Source of the DNA: Variovorax sp. Root411
Lineage (GTDB): Bacteria; Pseudomonadota; Gammaproteobacteria; Burkholderiales; Burkholderiaceae_C
Assembly (NCBI RefSeq): GCF_001425205.1
Contig: NZ_LMDW01000012.1
Location: 480,001-544,000 of the forward strand
Reading direction: 5' to 3'
DNA length: 64,000 bases
A model generated the notes under the pieces. The model ran no database searches, was not told the origin of the DNA, and saw only the letters and a program-made list of their open reading frames with translations. The stretch's first letter is position 1. Every line of letters starts with the position of its first letter. Of the stretch, positions 38,732-48,115 are shown piece by piece. A program made the translations under genes and the position numbers.

Positions 38732-40552
38732 ATGTTTCCGCAGCGCCTCGATTCGCCGCTGGCCTATGACATCGCGAAGGCGATGATGGACGGCTTCAAC
38801 CGGCACTACCGGTTGTTCCGCGCCGAATCGGCGCGCGCCAAGCACCGTTTCGAAACCGCCGACTGGCACGGCCAGCAGCGCGCGCAGCGCGAGCGCATCG
38901 AGTTCTACGACCTGCGCGTGAGCGAAGCCGTGGCCCGGCTCGAAAAGGAGTTCAAGGCCGGCGAACAACCCATGGACGTTTGGCACCAGGTCAAGCTGCA
39001 CTACATCGGCCTGCTGGTGGACCACCACCAGCCCGAGCTGGCCGAGACCTTCTTCAACTCGGTGACCACGAAGATCCTGCACCGCGCGTACTTCCAGAAC
39101 GACTTCATCTTCGTGCGCCCGGCCATCAGCACCGAGTACATCGAGCCGCGCGGCGCCCCCACCTACCGCCCGTACTACCCCAAGCCCGACACGCTGGCCG
39201 ACACCATCGAGCAGATGCTCGACGACTTCGCGCTGCTCGGCAGCTATGCCGACAAGCGGCGCGATGCGCAGCGCGTGGCGCACGTCATCCTCAACCGCTT
39301 CCACCAGGTCAAGCTGCGCGCCAACTTCCAGCTGCAGGTGCTGTCGGGCCTGTTCTTTCGCAACAAGGGCGCGTACGTGGTCGGAAAGATCATGAACGGC
39401 TTCACCGAGATTGCGTTCTCGCTGCCGATCCTGCACGACAGCCACGGCAAGTTCTACATCGACGCAGCGCTGTTCGGCGAGGACGACCTGCAGATGCTGT
39501 TCAGCTTTGCGCGCGCTTACTTCATGGTCGACATGGAAGTGCCCTCGGCCTGGGTGCAGTTCTTGCGCTCGCTCATGCCGCGCAAGCCGCGCGCCGAAAT
39601 CTACAACGCACTGGGCCTCGCCAAGCAGGGCAAGACGCTGTTCTACCGCGACTTCCTCTCGCACCTGAACTATTCGAGCGACCGCTTCCGCATCGCGCCC
39701 GGCATCAAGGGCATGGTCATGCTGGTGTTCGACCTGCCGTCGTTCCCGTTCGTGTTCAAGGTCATCAAGGACTTCTATCCGCCGCAGAAGGACACCACGC
39801 GCGAGCAGATCAAGGGCAAGTACCTGCTCGTGAAGCAGCACGACCGCGTGGGCCGCATGGCCGACACGCTGGAGTACAGCGACGTGGGTTTTCCGCTCGA
39901 CCGCTTCGAGCCCGAGCTGATCGAGGAGATCCGGAAGTTCGCGCCCAGCCAGCTTGAGCTCGGCGACCGCGACGGCAACGGGGAAATGGAAGTCGTGCTC
40001 AAGCACGTCTACATCGAGCGGCGCATGATCCCGCTGAACATCTACCTGCAGGAAGCCTTCGACACGCTGGCCCAGCCCGAGAGCCCCGCGCATGCCAAGC
40101 GCGCGAAAGACCAGCTGGAGCACGCGGTGGTCGAATACGGCAACGCCATCAAGGACATGGTCGCCGCCAACATCTTCCCGGGCGACATGCTGTGGAAGAA
40201 CTTCGGCATCACGCGCGGCGGCAAGGTCGTGTTCTACGACTACGACGAGATCGAATACATCACCGACTGCAAGTTCCGCAAGGTGCCCACACCGCGCAAC
40301 GAAGAGGACGAGATGAGCGGCGAGGTCTGGTACTCGGTGGGCCCGAAGGACGTGTTCCCCGAAACCTTCGAGCCCTTTCTGCTCGGCAACGACGACGTGC
40401 GCGCCGCGTTCATGGCGCACCACGCCGACCTGCTCGACGCCGCCTTCTGGCAGCACCACAAGGAACGCATCCAGGCCGGGCAGATGCTCGACGTGTTTCC
40501 GTACGAAGAGTCGCAGCGCTTCCAGCACGAGGGGCACGCGACGCATTTTTGA
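38732..40552 (+). CDS. aceK: isocitrate dehydrogenase kinase/phosphatase
   Basis: 606 aa. Bifunctional enzyme that phosphorylates and dephosphorylates isocitrate dehydrogenase and so sets flow into the glyoxylate bypass. Family blocks visible: [37 protein letters not shown], the ATP-binding [37 protein letters not shown] with the kinase-fold Asp, and EEFxP-like [23 protein letters not shown] at 38732 ([15 protein letters not shown]) gives the normal length; the frame open upstream overlaps can. In many bacteria aceK follows aceBA, whereas here it is in a liuR/can unit. Confidence 0.96.
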   Translation: MFPQRLDSPLAYDIAKAMMDGFNRHYRLFRAESARAKHRFETADWHGQQRAQRERIEFYDLRVSEAVARLEKEFKAGEQPMDVWHQVKLHYIGLLVDHHQPELAETFFNSVTTKILHRAYFQNDFIFVRPAISTEYIEPRGAPTYRPYYPKPDTLADTIEQMLDDFALLGSYADKRRDAQRVAHVILNRFHQVKLRANFQLQVLSGLFFRNKGAYVVGKIMNGFTEIAFSLPILHDSHGKFYIDAALFGEDDLQMLFSFARAYFMVDMEVPSAWVQFLRSLMPRKPRAEIYNALGLAKQGKTLFYRDFLSHLNYSSDRFRIAPGIKGMVMLVFDLPSFPFVFKVIKDFYPPQKDTTREQIKGKYLLVKQHDRVGRMADTLEYSDVGFPLDRFEPELIEEIRKFAPSQLELGDRDGNGEMEVVLKHVYIERRMIPLNIYLQEAFDTLAQPESPAHAKRAKDQLEHAVVEYGNAIKDMVAANIFPGDMLWKNFGITRGGKVVFYDYDEIEYITDCKFRKVPTPRNEEDEMSGEVWYSVGPKDVFPETFEPFLLGNDDVRAAFMAHHADLLDAAFWQHHKERIQAGQMLDVFPYEESQRFQHEGHATHF

Positions 40553-40598
40553 GATACCGACAGTCCGAATTTTTCCCTCACTTCCAAGGAGACCTGAA

Positions 40599-41783
40599 AT
40601 GTCCGAATCCATCGTCATCGTCGGCGCCGCCCGCACCCCCATGGGCAGCTTCCAGGGCGACTTCTCTTCCCTTGCCGCGCACGACCTCGGCGGCGCCGCC
40701 ATCAAGGCCGCCGTCGAGCGCGCCGGCATTGCCCCGGACAGCGTGGGCGAAGTGCTGTTCGGCAACTGCCTGATGGCCGGCCAGGGCCAGGCGCCGGCGC
40801 GCCAGGCGGCCTACAAGGGCGGCCTGCCCGACAGCGCCGGCGCCGTCACGCTCAGCAAGATGTGCGGCTCGGCCATGAAGGCCGCGATGCTCGCGCACGA
40901 CCTGCTGCTGGCCGGTACGCACGAGGTGATCGTCGCGGGCGGCATGGAAAGCATGACCAACGCGCCCTACCTCATGCTCAAGGGCCGCGGCGGCTACCGC
41001 ATGGGCCACGACCGCATCTTCGACCACATGATGCTCGACGGCCTGGAAGACGCCTACCAGCCCGGCCGCTCCATGGGCACCTTCGGTGAAGACTGCGCGG
41101 CCAAGTACAAGTTCACGCGCGAGCAGCAGGATGCGTTCGCCATCGCGAGCGTGCAACGCGCCAAGGCTGCCACTGAATCCGGCGCGTTCAAGGAAGAGAT
41201 CACGCCGGTCACCGTGAAGGGCCGCGGCGGCGACACCGTGATCTCCATCGACGAAGGTCCGGGCAAGGTCAAGCTCGACAAGATCCCCACGCTCAAGCCC
41301 GCGTTCAAGAAGGAGAACGGCACCATCACCGCCGCATCGAGTTCGTCGATCAACGATGGCGCCGCCGCATTGGTGATGATGACCGAATCGCATGCGAAGA
41401 AAATCGGCGCGAAGCCGCTCGCGCGCATCGTCGGCCACGCCACGCATGCGCAGCAGCCCGAGTGGTTCTCGACCGCACCCGTCGGCGCGGTCGCCAAGCT
41501 CTTCAAGAAGACCGGCTGGACCGCGAAGGACGTGGACCTCTGGGAAGTGAACGAAGCCTTTGCCGTGGTGCCGATGGCGCTGATGCACGAGCTCGACGTC
41601 TCGCACGACATCGTCAACGTGAACGGCGGCGCCTGCGCGCTGGGCCATCCGATCGGCGCGAGCGGCGCGCGCATCATGGTCACGCTGATCCACGCGCTGA
41701 AGGCGCGCGGCAAGAAGCGCGGCGTGGCCACGCTGTGCATCGGTGGCGGCGAAGGCACCGCCGTGGCACTCGAGTTGCTATAA
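40599..41783 (+). CDS. acetyl-CoA C-acetyltransferase (thiolase)
   Basis: 394 aa thiolase. Active-site residues are C89 (SKMCGSAMKA), H350 (ALGHPIGASG) and C380 (CIGGGEG). Length and motifs fit biosynthetic/degradative acetyl-CoA acetyltransferases (AtoB/PhaA-like), which join or split acetoacetyl-CoA. In leucine degradation acetoacetate is an end product, so the enzyme would close the pathway to acetyl-CoA. An AAGGAG site precedes the ATG. It is the last gene of the liuR unit and ends 8 bp before a strong terminator. Confidence 0.93.
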   Translation: MSESIVIVGAARTPMGSFQGDFSSLAAHDLGGAAIKAAVERAGIAPDSVGEVLFGNCLMAGQGQAPARQAAYKGGLPDSAGAVTLSKMCGSAMKAAMLAHDLLLAGTHEVIVAGGMESMTNAPYLMLKGRGGYRMGHDRIFDHMMLDGLEDAYQPGRSMGTFGEDCAAKYKFTREQQDAFAIASVQRAKAATESGAFKEEITPVTVKGRGGDTVISIDEGPGKVKLDKIPTLKPAFKKENGTITAASSSSINDGAAALVMMTESHAKKIGAKPLARIVGHATHAQQPEWFSTAPVGAVAKLFKKTGWTAKDVDLWEVNEAFAVVPMALMHELDVSHDIVNVNGGACALGHPIGASGARIMVTLIHALKARGKKRGVATLCIGGGEGTAVALELL

Positions 41784-41791
41784 GAGCAACG

Positions 41792-41832
41792 GCCGGCAAG
41801 CGCCCGGGGGACGGGCGCTTGCCGGCTTTCTC
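41792..41832 (+). terminator. rho-independent terminator after the thiolase gene
   Basis: GCCGGCAAGCGCCCG (41792-41806), loop GGGGA, CGGGCGCTTGCCGGC (41812-41826), then TTTCTCGTT. A perfect 15-bp GC-rich stem. It ends only 45 bp before the peptidase ATG, so that gene's promoter must be inside this narrow gap or overlap the terminator. Confidence 0.9.
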
Positions 41833-41871
41833 GTTCGGATACTTCAAACAATGCGTAGAGCAGGAGATTTC

Positions 41872-43119
41872 ATGCGCCCATCCATCCACCGTACTGCCAT
41901 TGCCGCCGTGCTGGCCACCGCTTTCGTGGCGAGTGCCGCCTGGGCGCAGAAGCGCGACAACGTACTGTTCCAGGCCGCCACCGACGAGCAGCCCGCGGTG
42001 ATCAGGACGCTGGAGAAGCTCGTCAACATCGAGACCGGCACCGGTGACGCCGAAGGCATCGCCGCCGCCGGCAACTACCTCGAGGGCGAACTCAAGACCC
42101 TGGGCTTCACCGTCACGCGCAGCAAGTCGGCTGGCCTCGTGGTGGGCGACAACATCGTCGGCAAGATCAAGGGCCGCGGCGGCAAGAACCTGCTGCTGAT
42201 GTCGCACATGGACACCGTGTACCTGAAGGGCACGCTCGCGAAGGCGCCGTTCAAGATCGAAGGCGACAAGGCCTACGGCCCCGGCATCGCCGACGACAAG
42301 GGCGGCAACGCCGTCATCCTGCACACGCTCAAGCTGCTGAAGGACTACGGCGTGCGGGACTACGGCACCATCACCGTGCTGTTCAACACCGACGAAGAGA
42401 AGGGCTCCTTCGGCTCGCGCGACCTGATCCAGGAAGAAGCCAGGCTGGCCGACTACGTGCTGTCCTTCGAACCCACCAGCGCCGGCGACGAGAAGCTCTC
42501 GCTCGGCACCTCGGGCATCGCCTACGTGCAGGTCAACATCACCGGCAAGGCCTCGCACGCGGGTGCCGCACCCGAGCTCGGCGTGAACGCGCTGGTCGAG
42601 GCCTCCGACCTCGTGCTGCGCACGATGAGCATCGACGACAAGTCGAAGAACCTGCGCTTCAACTGGACCATCGCCAAGGCCGGCAACGTCTCGAACATCA
42701 TCCCCGCCAGCGCCACGCTGAACGCCGACGTGCGCTACGCGCGCAACGAAGACTTCGACGCGGCGATGAAGGCGCTGGAAGAACGCGCGCAGCAGAAGAA
42801 GCTGCCCGATGCCGACGTCAAGGTGCTCATCACGCGCGGCCGCCCGGCCTTCAATGCGGGCGAAGGCGGCAGGAAGCTGGTCGACAAGGCCGTGGGCTAC
42901 TACAAGGAAGCCGGCGGCAACCTCGGCGTGGAAGAGCGCAGCGGCGGCGGCACCGATGCGGCCTATGCCGCGCTCTCGGGCAAGCCCGTGATCGAAAGCC
43001 TGGGCCTGCCCGGCTTCGGCTACCACAGCGACAAGGCCGAGTACGTGGAAATCAGCGCCATTCCGCGCCGCCTGTACATGGCCGCGCGTTTGATCATGGA
43101 TCTGGGCGCCGGCAAGTAA
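41872..43119 (+). CDS. cpg2: glucarpidase-like carboxypeptidase (carboxypeptidase G2 family, M20)
   Basis: 415 aa secreted zinc carboxypeptidase that removes C-terminal glutamate from folate and folate analogues. The signal peptide is MRPSIHRTAIAAVLATAFVA and following, with cleavage near AWAQ. Metal ligands are at exactly the positions recalled for CPG2: H112, D141, E176, E200 and H385, with catalytic E175. Residues K208, N275 and R324, linked to substrate binding, are also kept. I recall CPG2 (from a strain now called V. paradoxus) as the same length with few substitutions, so this is an orthologue rather than a distant relative. ATG at 41872 follows an AGGAG site. An acyl-CoA dehydrogenase gene follows after 31 bp. 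Confidence 0.93.
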   Translation: MRPSIHRTAIAAVLATAFVASAAWAQKRDNVLFQAATDEQPAVIRTLEKLVNIETGTGDAEGIAAAGNYLEGELKTLGFTVTRSKSAGLVVGDNIVGKIKGRGGKNLLLMSHMDTVYLKGTLAKAPFKIEGDKAYGPGIADDKGGNAVILHTLKLLKDYGVRDYGTITVLFNTDEEKGSFGSRDLIQEEARLADYVLSFEPTSAGDEKLSLGTSGIAYVQVNITGKASHAGAAPELGVNALVEASDLVLRTMSIDDKSKNLRFNWTIAKAGNVSNIIPASATLNADVRYARNEDFDAAMKALEERAQQKKLPDADVKVLITRGRPAFNAGEGGRKLVDKAVGYYKEAGGNLGVEERSGGGTDAAYAALSGKPVIESLGLPGFGYHSDKAEYVEISAIPRRLYMAARLIMDLGAGK

Positions 43120-43150
43120 CAGCGCATCGAAAAAGACAGGAGACAACGCC

Positions 43151-44281
43151 ATGCTGCTCAGCCCCGACCAGGAAGCCATCCGTGACGCGGTGCGCGACTT
43201 TGCACAAGCCGAACTCTGGCCCCACGCCCCGAAGTGGGATCGCGAGCACAGCTTTCCGAAAGAGGCTCACCAGGGCCTCGCCGCGCTGGGCGCCTACGGC
43301 ATCTGCGTGCCCGAGGAGCATGGCGGCGCGGGCCTCGACTACCTGACGCTCGCGCTGGTGCTCGAAGAGATCGCAGCCGGCGACGGCGGCACCAGCACCG
43401 CGATCAGCGTGACCAACTGCCCCGTCAACGCCATCCTCATGCGCTACGGCAACGCGCAGCAAAAAAAGCAGTGGCTCGAACCGCTCGCGCAAGGGCAGAT
43501 GCTCGGCGCCTTCTGCCTCACCGAGCCGCAGGCCGGCAGCGATGCATCGAGCCTGCGCACCACGGCGCGCAAGGACGGCGACGCGTACGTGATCGATGGC
43601 GTGAAGCAGTTCATCACCAGCGGCAAGAATGGCCAGGTCGCCATCGTCATCGCGGTGACCGACAAGGGCGCGGGCAAGCGTGGCATGAGCGCTTTCATCG
43701 TGGCGACCGACGCACCGGGCTACAACGTCGCGCGGCTGGAAGACAAGCTGGGCCAGCACAGCAGCGACACCGCGCAGATCAACTTCGACGGCTGCCGCAT
43801 TCCGCGCGAGAACCTGATCGGCGCCGAGGGCGAGGGCTACAAGATCGCGCTCGGCGCGCTCGAAGGCGGGCGCATCGGCATCGCCGCGCAGAGCGTGGGC
43901 ATGGCGCGCAGCGCCTTCGACGTGGCGCTGGCCTATGCCAAGGAGCGCCAGGCCTTCGGCGGCTCGATCTTCGACCAGCAGGCCGTGGGCTTTCGCCTGG
44001 CCGAATGCGCGACGCAGATCGAAGCCGCGCGCCAGCTGATCTGGCATGCCGCGAGCCTGCGCGATGCGGGTCGGCCGTGCCTGAAGGAAGCGGCCATGGC
44101 CAAGCTGTTCGCGAGCGAGATGGCCGAGCGCGTGTGCAGCGCCGCCATCCAGACGCTGGGCGGCTACGGCTACGTGAACGACTTTCCGCTGGAGCGCATC
44201 TACCGCGACGTGCGCGTGTGCCAGATCTACGAAGGCACCTCGGACATCCAGAAGCTGTTGATCCAACGCGCGCTCGCGTGA
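43151..44281 (+). CDS. acyl-CoA dehydrogenase
   Basis: 376 aa FAD enzyme of the short/medium-chain acyl-CoA dehydrogenase type. Motifs are AFCLTEPQAGSDASSL, QFITSGKNGQ, RIGIAAQSVGMARSAFD, TLGGYGYVNDFPLERIYRD, and the C-terminal catalytic Glu361 in QIYEGTSDIQK, which distinguishes it from the isovaleryl-CoA dehydrogenase at 52475. The acyl chain used is not known; 2-methyl-branched or short straight chains fit the setting. Downstream of the peptidase by 31 bp and overlapping the phosphoesterase start by 4 bp (GTGA). Confidence 0.9.
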   Translation: MLLSPDQEAIRDAVRDFAQAELWPHAPKWDREHSFPKEAHQGLAALGAYGICVPEEHGGAGLDYLTLALVLEEIAAGDGGTSTAISVTNCPVNAILMRYGNAQQKKQWLEPLAQGQMLGAFCLTEPQAGSDASSLRTTARKDGDAYVIDGVKQFITSGKNGQVAIVIAVTDKGAGKRGMSAFIVATDAPGYNVARLEDKLGQHSSDTAQINFDGCRIPRENLIGAEGEGYKIALGALEGGRIGIAAQSVGMARSAFDVALAYAKERQAFGGSIFDQQAVGFRLAECATQIEAARQLIWHAASLRDAGRPCLKEAAMAKLFASEMAERVCSAAIQTLGGYGYVNDFPLERIYRDVRVCQIYEGTSDIQKLLIQRALA

Positions 44282-45111
44282 GCGAAGGCGGCAAGCGTCC
44301 CTGGGGTCGGGTGGTTGCGGCATTCGTGCTCGCGGCGCTGGCGGCCTGGGGTTTTGTCATCGAGCCGCGCTGGGTGGCGGCGCGCGTCGAGCCCTTGGGC
44401 TCAGCGCAGTGGCCCGCACCCGCGGGCCTGAAGGTGGCGGTCGCGGGCGACTGGCACCTCAGCACACGCTCGGCGTGGCGCATCACCAGCGTCGAGCGGG
44501 CCGCGCGGATCGTCGACGAGATCAACGCCGCGCAACCCGACGTGGTGCTGCTGCCCGGCGACTTCCTCGCGGGCTCGGGCGATGACGAAGAGTTGTCCAT
44601 CGAGGAGATGGCCGCCGTGCTCGGCCGCCTCAAGGCGCCGCAGGGCGTGTACGCGGTGCTCGGCAACCACGACTGGTGGCATGACGGAACGCGCACTGCC
44701 AAGGCCATGACCGCGCAGGGCATCCGCGTGCTGGAGAACGCCTCGGTGCGCTTGCCCGGCCACGATATCTGGGTGGTCGGCATCGGCGACCATTCCACGG
44801 GCCACTCGGAGCCGATGCGCGCGCTGGCCGGTGTGCCGCCCGGCGCCGCGACACTGGTGATGATGCACGACCCCTTCAGCTTCGCGACGATGCCGCGCAC
44901 GCAGGGGCTCGTGGTCGCATCGCACACGCACGGCGGGCAGGTGCGCATTCCCGGCTATGGCGCGCTGATCGTGCCCGGCGCCGCCCCGCGCGAATGGGCC
45001 TACGGCTGGATTGCGCACAAGGACAGGCGCATGTACGTGACCAGCGGGCTCGGCGTGAGCATCCTGCCGGTTCGCTTCAACATGCGGCCCGAGTGGGTGA
45101 TGTTCCAGTAG
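44278..45111 (+). CDS. membrane-anchored metallophosphoesterase
   Basis: 277 aa. GTG start overlapping the acyl-CoA dehydrogenase stop. An N-terminal hydrophobic anchor (VVAAFVLAALAAWGFVI) is followed by calcineurin-like phosphoesterase motifs: GDWHLS, LLPGDFLAG, GNHDWW, MMHDPF and SHTHGGQV. The pattern is that of YkuE/UDP-2,3-diacylglucosamine-type or similar membrane phosphoesterases; substrate unknown. An inverted repeat and the amidase gene follow. Confidence 0.85.
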   Translation: MSEGGKRPWGRVVAAFVLAALAAWGFVIEPRWVAARVEPLGSAQWPAPAGLKVAVAGDWHLSTRSAWRITSVERAARIVDEINAAQPDVVLLPGDFLAGSGDDEELSIEEMAAVLGRLKAPQGVYAVLGNHDWWHDGTRTAKAMTAQGIRVLENASVRLPGHDIWVVGIGDHSTGHSEPMRALAGVPPGAATLVMMHDPFSFATMPRTQGLVVASHTHGGQVRIPGYGALIVPGAAPREWAYGWIAHKDRRMYVTSGLGVSILPVRFNMRPEWVMFQ

Positions 45112-45124
45112 CGACGCCGCCCGG

Positions 45125-45146
45125 CTGTCATCGGTTTGGATGACAG
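45125..45146. promoter_or_regulatory. inverted repeat upstream of the exported amidase
   Basis: CTGTCATC (45125-45132), GGTTTG, GATGACAG (45139-45146): perfect 8-bp arms 6 bp apart, 55 bp before the amidase ATG at 45201. No U-run follows, so an operator is more likely than a terminator. The partner is unknown; the LuxR-type gene downstream (46732-47481) is one candidate. Confidence 0.45.
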
Positions 45147-45200
45147 ACAGGCGCCGCACGCCGGCGCACCATGGCGGCCTCTTTCACGGAGTGCCCCGCC

Positions 45201-46721
45201 ATGACTTCTGCCACCCCCGTCTCCCGCGCCGCATGGCTTGCGGCATTGCCGCTCGCCGCTGCGCTCGGCCCTTGCGCCAACGCCCAGCCCGCCGTTCCCG
45301 ATATCGCCACGCTGACCGCGACCGAAGCCGTTCGGCAACTGTGCGCCGGCACCGTCACCAGCGAGCAATTGGTGGCGGCCTACCTCGCGCAGGCCAAGGC
45401 CAAGGCGAACCTCAACGCCTTCATCACGCTCGACGAAGCCGGCGCCCTGGCAGCCGCGCGCGCCGCCGATGCACTGCGCAAGCGCGGCGGCGCCTGCACG
45501 CCGCTGGCCGGGCTGCCGGTGGCCATCAAGGACAACATCCAGGTGCGGGGCCTGCCCGCGACAGCCGGCACGCCCGCGCTCAAGGGCTTCGTGCCGACCG
45601 CCGACGCGCCGGTGGTCGCCAGGCTGCGCGCGGCCGGCGCCGTCGTGCTCGGCAAGACGAACATGCACGAGCTGGCCTTCGGCGTCACCGGCTACAACCC
45701 CGCGTTCCGGACCGGCCCCGAGGTCGGCGTGCGCAATGCCTACGACCCGAGCCGCATCGCGGGCGGCTCGTCGTCGGGAAATGGCGCCGCGCTGGGCGCG
45801 CGCATGGCACCGGCGGCGCTGGGTACCGACACGGGCGGGTCGGTGCGCATTCCGTGCGCGTTCAACGGCTGCGCGTCGCTGCGCCCCACGGTGGGGCGCT
45901 ATCCGCAGCAAGGCATAGCGCCGATCTCGCACACGCGCGACACCGCGGGGCCGATGGCGCAGTCGATGGCCGACGTGGCGCTGCTCGACGGTGTCATTGC
46001 CGGCGGCGCTCCGCTGAAGCCCGCTGATCTGAAGCGCGTGCGGCTCGGCGTGGTGCCCGCCTTCCAGGCCGGCCTCGACACCGACACGCGCGCCGCCACC
46101 GACGCCGCTTTCGCGAAACTGCGCGCGGCCGGCGCCACGCTGGTGGACGTGGACATGCCCGGGCTGATGGAGCTCAACGGCGCGGTCGGCTTCCCGCTCG
46201 CGCTCTACGAGGCGTACGACGACATGGTGGCCTACCTCGCAAAGTACCGTACGGGCATCGACATCGCGCAGCTCACGGCCGGCATTGCGAGCCCCGACGT
46301 CAAGGGCACCTTCGAGGCCTTCGTTGTCCCGCGCAATCTGCCCGCCGCCAACGGCGTGGTCGACGCCAAGCCGGCCTACGAGCACGCGATGCGCGTCGCT
46401 CGCCCCGCGCTGCGCAAGCTCTACCGCGACACCTTCGCGAAGCACAGGCTCGATGCGCTGGTGTTCCCGACGGTGCCCGGCGTGGCGCTGGCCGCGGCGC
46501 CCGAAGCCAGCAGCCCGGAGAATTTCGGCGCGCTGATCCGGAACACCGACCCCGGCAGCAACGCCGGCATTCCGGGCGTGCAGCTGCCCTCCGGCCTTGG
46601 CGCTACCAGCGGCCTGCCCGTGGGCCTGGAGCTGGACGGGCCGGCCGGCAGCGACCGCAGGCTGCTGGCCGTGGGCCTCGCCGCGGAAAAGGTGCTGGGC
46701 CGCCTGCCGGCGCCAAAGTAA
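45201..46721 (+). CDS. exported amidase (amidase signature family)
   Basis: 506 aa. Signal peptide up to about CANAQP (residue 30). Ser-cisSer-Lys amidase core: K110 in VAIKDNI, Ser190 in the GGSSSGNG stretch (188-195), and S214 in TDTGGS. Hydrolyses an amide to acid plus ammonia in the periplasm; substrate unknown. ATG at 45201 is preceded by GGAG-like CGGAGTG; an in-frame ATG ten codons upstream would disturb the signal peptide. Convergent with a LuxR-type regulator that ends 10 bp downstream. Confidence 0.9.
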   Translation: MTSATPVSRAAWLAALPLAAALGPCANAQPAVPDIATLTATEAVRQLCAGTVTSEQLVAAYLAQAKAKANLNAFITLDEAGALAAARAADALRKRGGACTPLAGLPVAIKDNIQVRGLPATAGTPALKGFVPTADAPVVARLRAAGAVVLGKTNMHELAFGVTGYNPAFRTGPEVGVRNAYDPSRIAGGSSSGNGAALGARMAPAALGTDTGGSVRIPCAFNGCASLRPTVGRYPQQGIAPISHTRDTAGPMAQSMADVALLDGVIAGGAPLKPADLKRVRLGVVPAFQAGLDTDTRAATDAAFAKLRAAGATLVDVDMPGLMELNGAVGFPLALYEAYDDMVAYLAKYRTGIDIAQLTAGIASPDVKGTFEAFVVPRNLPAANGVVDAKPAYEHAMRVARPALRKLYRDTFAKHRLDALVFPTVPGVALAAAPEASSPENFGALIRNTDPGSNAGIPGVQLPSGLGATSGLPVGLELDGPAGSDRRLLAVGLAAEKVLGRLPAPK

Positions 46722-46731
46722 GCGCGCCGGG

Positions 46732-47481
46732 TCAGCGCGCGGGCGGCACTGCCCAACCTGCCAGCGCCGAACGGCGCTCGATGCCTAGCTTGTCGAAGAT
46801 GCGCCGCAGGTAGGTCCGCACGGTGGGCACGCCCACTGCGAGGCGACGCGCGATCTCCTTGTCGGTGAGCCCTTCGCGCACGCAGCGGGCCACCTCCTGC
46901 TCGCGCACGCTCAGCAAGGTCCACGCGGCGGGCGCGGGCACCGCCGCGGCCGAAGCCGCCGCGCGCTGTGCCCGCTGCAGGGCGCCTGCGAACGCCGGCT
47001 CGATGAGGTTCAGCAGCGCCTTCTCGTGATCGCCAAAATCGCCGCGGCCCTTGCGGCGCCAGATGCGCAGGTCGCCCAGCGCGCGCCCGCCCTCGAAGGC
47101 GTGCAGGTTCATGCCCCAGTGCAGCCCGTCGCGCGCGAGAAACTCGTTGAAGAACGCGGTGCGCATCAGTTCGCGCTGCGGCATCACCTCCGTCACGCGC
47201 GTGGCGCGGCGGCGCGACTGCAGCACGAAGGTGATCGGGTCGTGGTGCTGGTGCCACTGCGCATAGCGGTCGAGATTGGCGGGGTCCATGTGCAGCGCCA
47301 CGCGCGCACCGAAGCTGCCGCTCTCGGCATCCCACACGAAGGAGGCGAACTGGTCCGCCCGCAGCAGGTCGAGCAGGGCCCGGCCCAGGCGCTCGCGGAT
47401 CTCCTGCTCGCCGTGGTCGTCTTCCGCCAGCAGCGCAAAAACGCCGCGCAGGGCGTGCTGTTCAGTGCCTGTGAGGTACAT
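46732..47481 (-). CDS. LuxR-family transcriptional regulator
   Basis: 249 aa. The C-terminal GerE-type helix-turn-helix is clear (LLSVREQEVARCVREGLTDK, EIARRLAVGVPTVRTYLRRI, about residues 175-240). The N-terminal half has no acyl-homoserine-lactone-domain motif or phosphoacceptor that I recognise, and looks like a GAF-type sensory domain (FASFVWDAESGSFGARVAL). Start at 47481 (MYLTGTEQ) was chosen because upstream sequence in this frame runs into the YchJ gene. Signal unknown. Confidence 0.82.
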   Translation of the reverse strand: MYLTGTEQHALRGVFALLAEDDHGEQEIRERLGRALLDLLRADQFASFVWDAESGSFGARVALHMDPANLDRYAQWHQHHDPITFVLQSRRRATRVTEVMPQRELMRTAFFNEFLARDGLHWGMNLHAFEGGRALGDLRIWRRKGRGDFGDHEKALLNLIEPAFAGALQRAQRAAASAAAVPAPAAWTLLSVREQEVARCVREGLTDKEIARRLAVGVPTVRTYLRRIFDKLGIERRSALAGWAVPPAR

Positions 47482-47649
47482 CGCCGGCTTTCTCGATGGG
47501 GTCGTTGCGACGCTAGCGTCCAGCAAGCGCCGCGCCAAGGGTGGATGCCCGCAGGAGCGCCGTGCGGTGGAGCAAACGCGCCCGATCGGCCCGTTTCGGG
47601 GCTTGCCCTGTCGGCACCCGGGCCGCGAGGTGTTCCAATAGCGGTCTCC

Positions 47650-48084
47650 ATGAGCGCCATCGACCCCACCACCGGACCTTGCCCCTGCGGCCGCACCGAC
47701 CGCCGCGACAAGCCCATCGGCTACGCCCTGTGCTGCGGCCGCTACCTCGACGATTTCCAGGATACGCCCGCGCCCGACGCCGAATCGCTGATGCGCTCGC
47801 GCTATTCGGCTTTCGTGCTGGAGCGCGGCGACTACCTGCTCGCTACCTGGCACGCGTCGAAACGGCCGGCCTCGATCGAGTTCGAGCCGGGCGTCAAATG
47901 GCTGGGGCTGGACATCCGCTCGCGCTCGGTGCTCGACGCGGACCATGCCGAGATCGAGTTCGTCGCGCGCCAGCGCAGTGCGGCCACTGGCACCGCCACG
48001 CGCCTGCACGAGCGCAGCCGCTTCGTGCGCGAGGACGGGCGCTGGTACTACCTGGACGGCGACCTGCAACAGCCCCTGGGTTGA
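47650..48084 (+). CDS. ychJ: YchJ-family protein (UPF0225)
   Basis: 144 aa. N-terminal zinc-type cysteines CPCGRTDRRD...ALCCGRYL (SEC-C-like motif), followed by an NTF2-like fold region with LMRSRYSAFVLERGDYLLATW and the C-terminal RFVREDGRWYYLDGD. Function of the family is not established; small size and cysteine motif are typical. It lies 168 bp from the divergent LuxR gene, where a 12-bp palindrome GACGCTAGCGTC (47509-47520) is found. It ends 31 bp before the TPP riboswitch. Confidence 0.88.
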   Translation: MSAIDPTTGPCPCGRTDRRDKPIGYALCCGRYLDDFQDTPAPDAESLMRSRYSAFVLERGDYLLATWHASKRPASIEFEPGVKWLGLDIRSRSVLDADHAEIEFVARQRSAATGTATRLHERSRFVREDGRWYYLDGDLQQPLG

Positions 48085-48115
48085 CGCGCAGGGCGCAGGC
48101 CCGCACAATCGGCCC

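Noticed and set aside
46732..47481. Quorum-sensing LuxR receptor
   Set aside because: The N-terminal domain shows none of the autoinducer-binding residues I would expect and no luxI gene is nearby.
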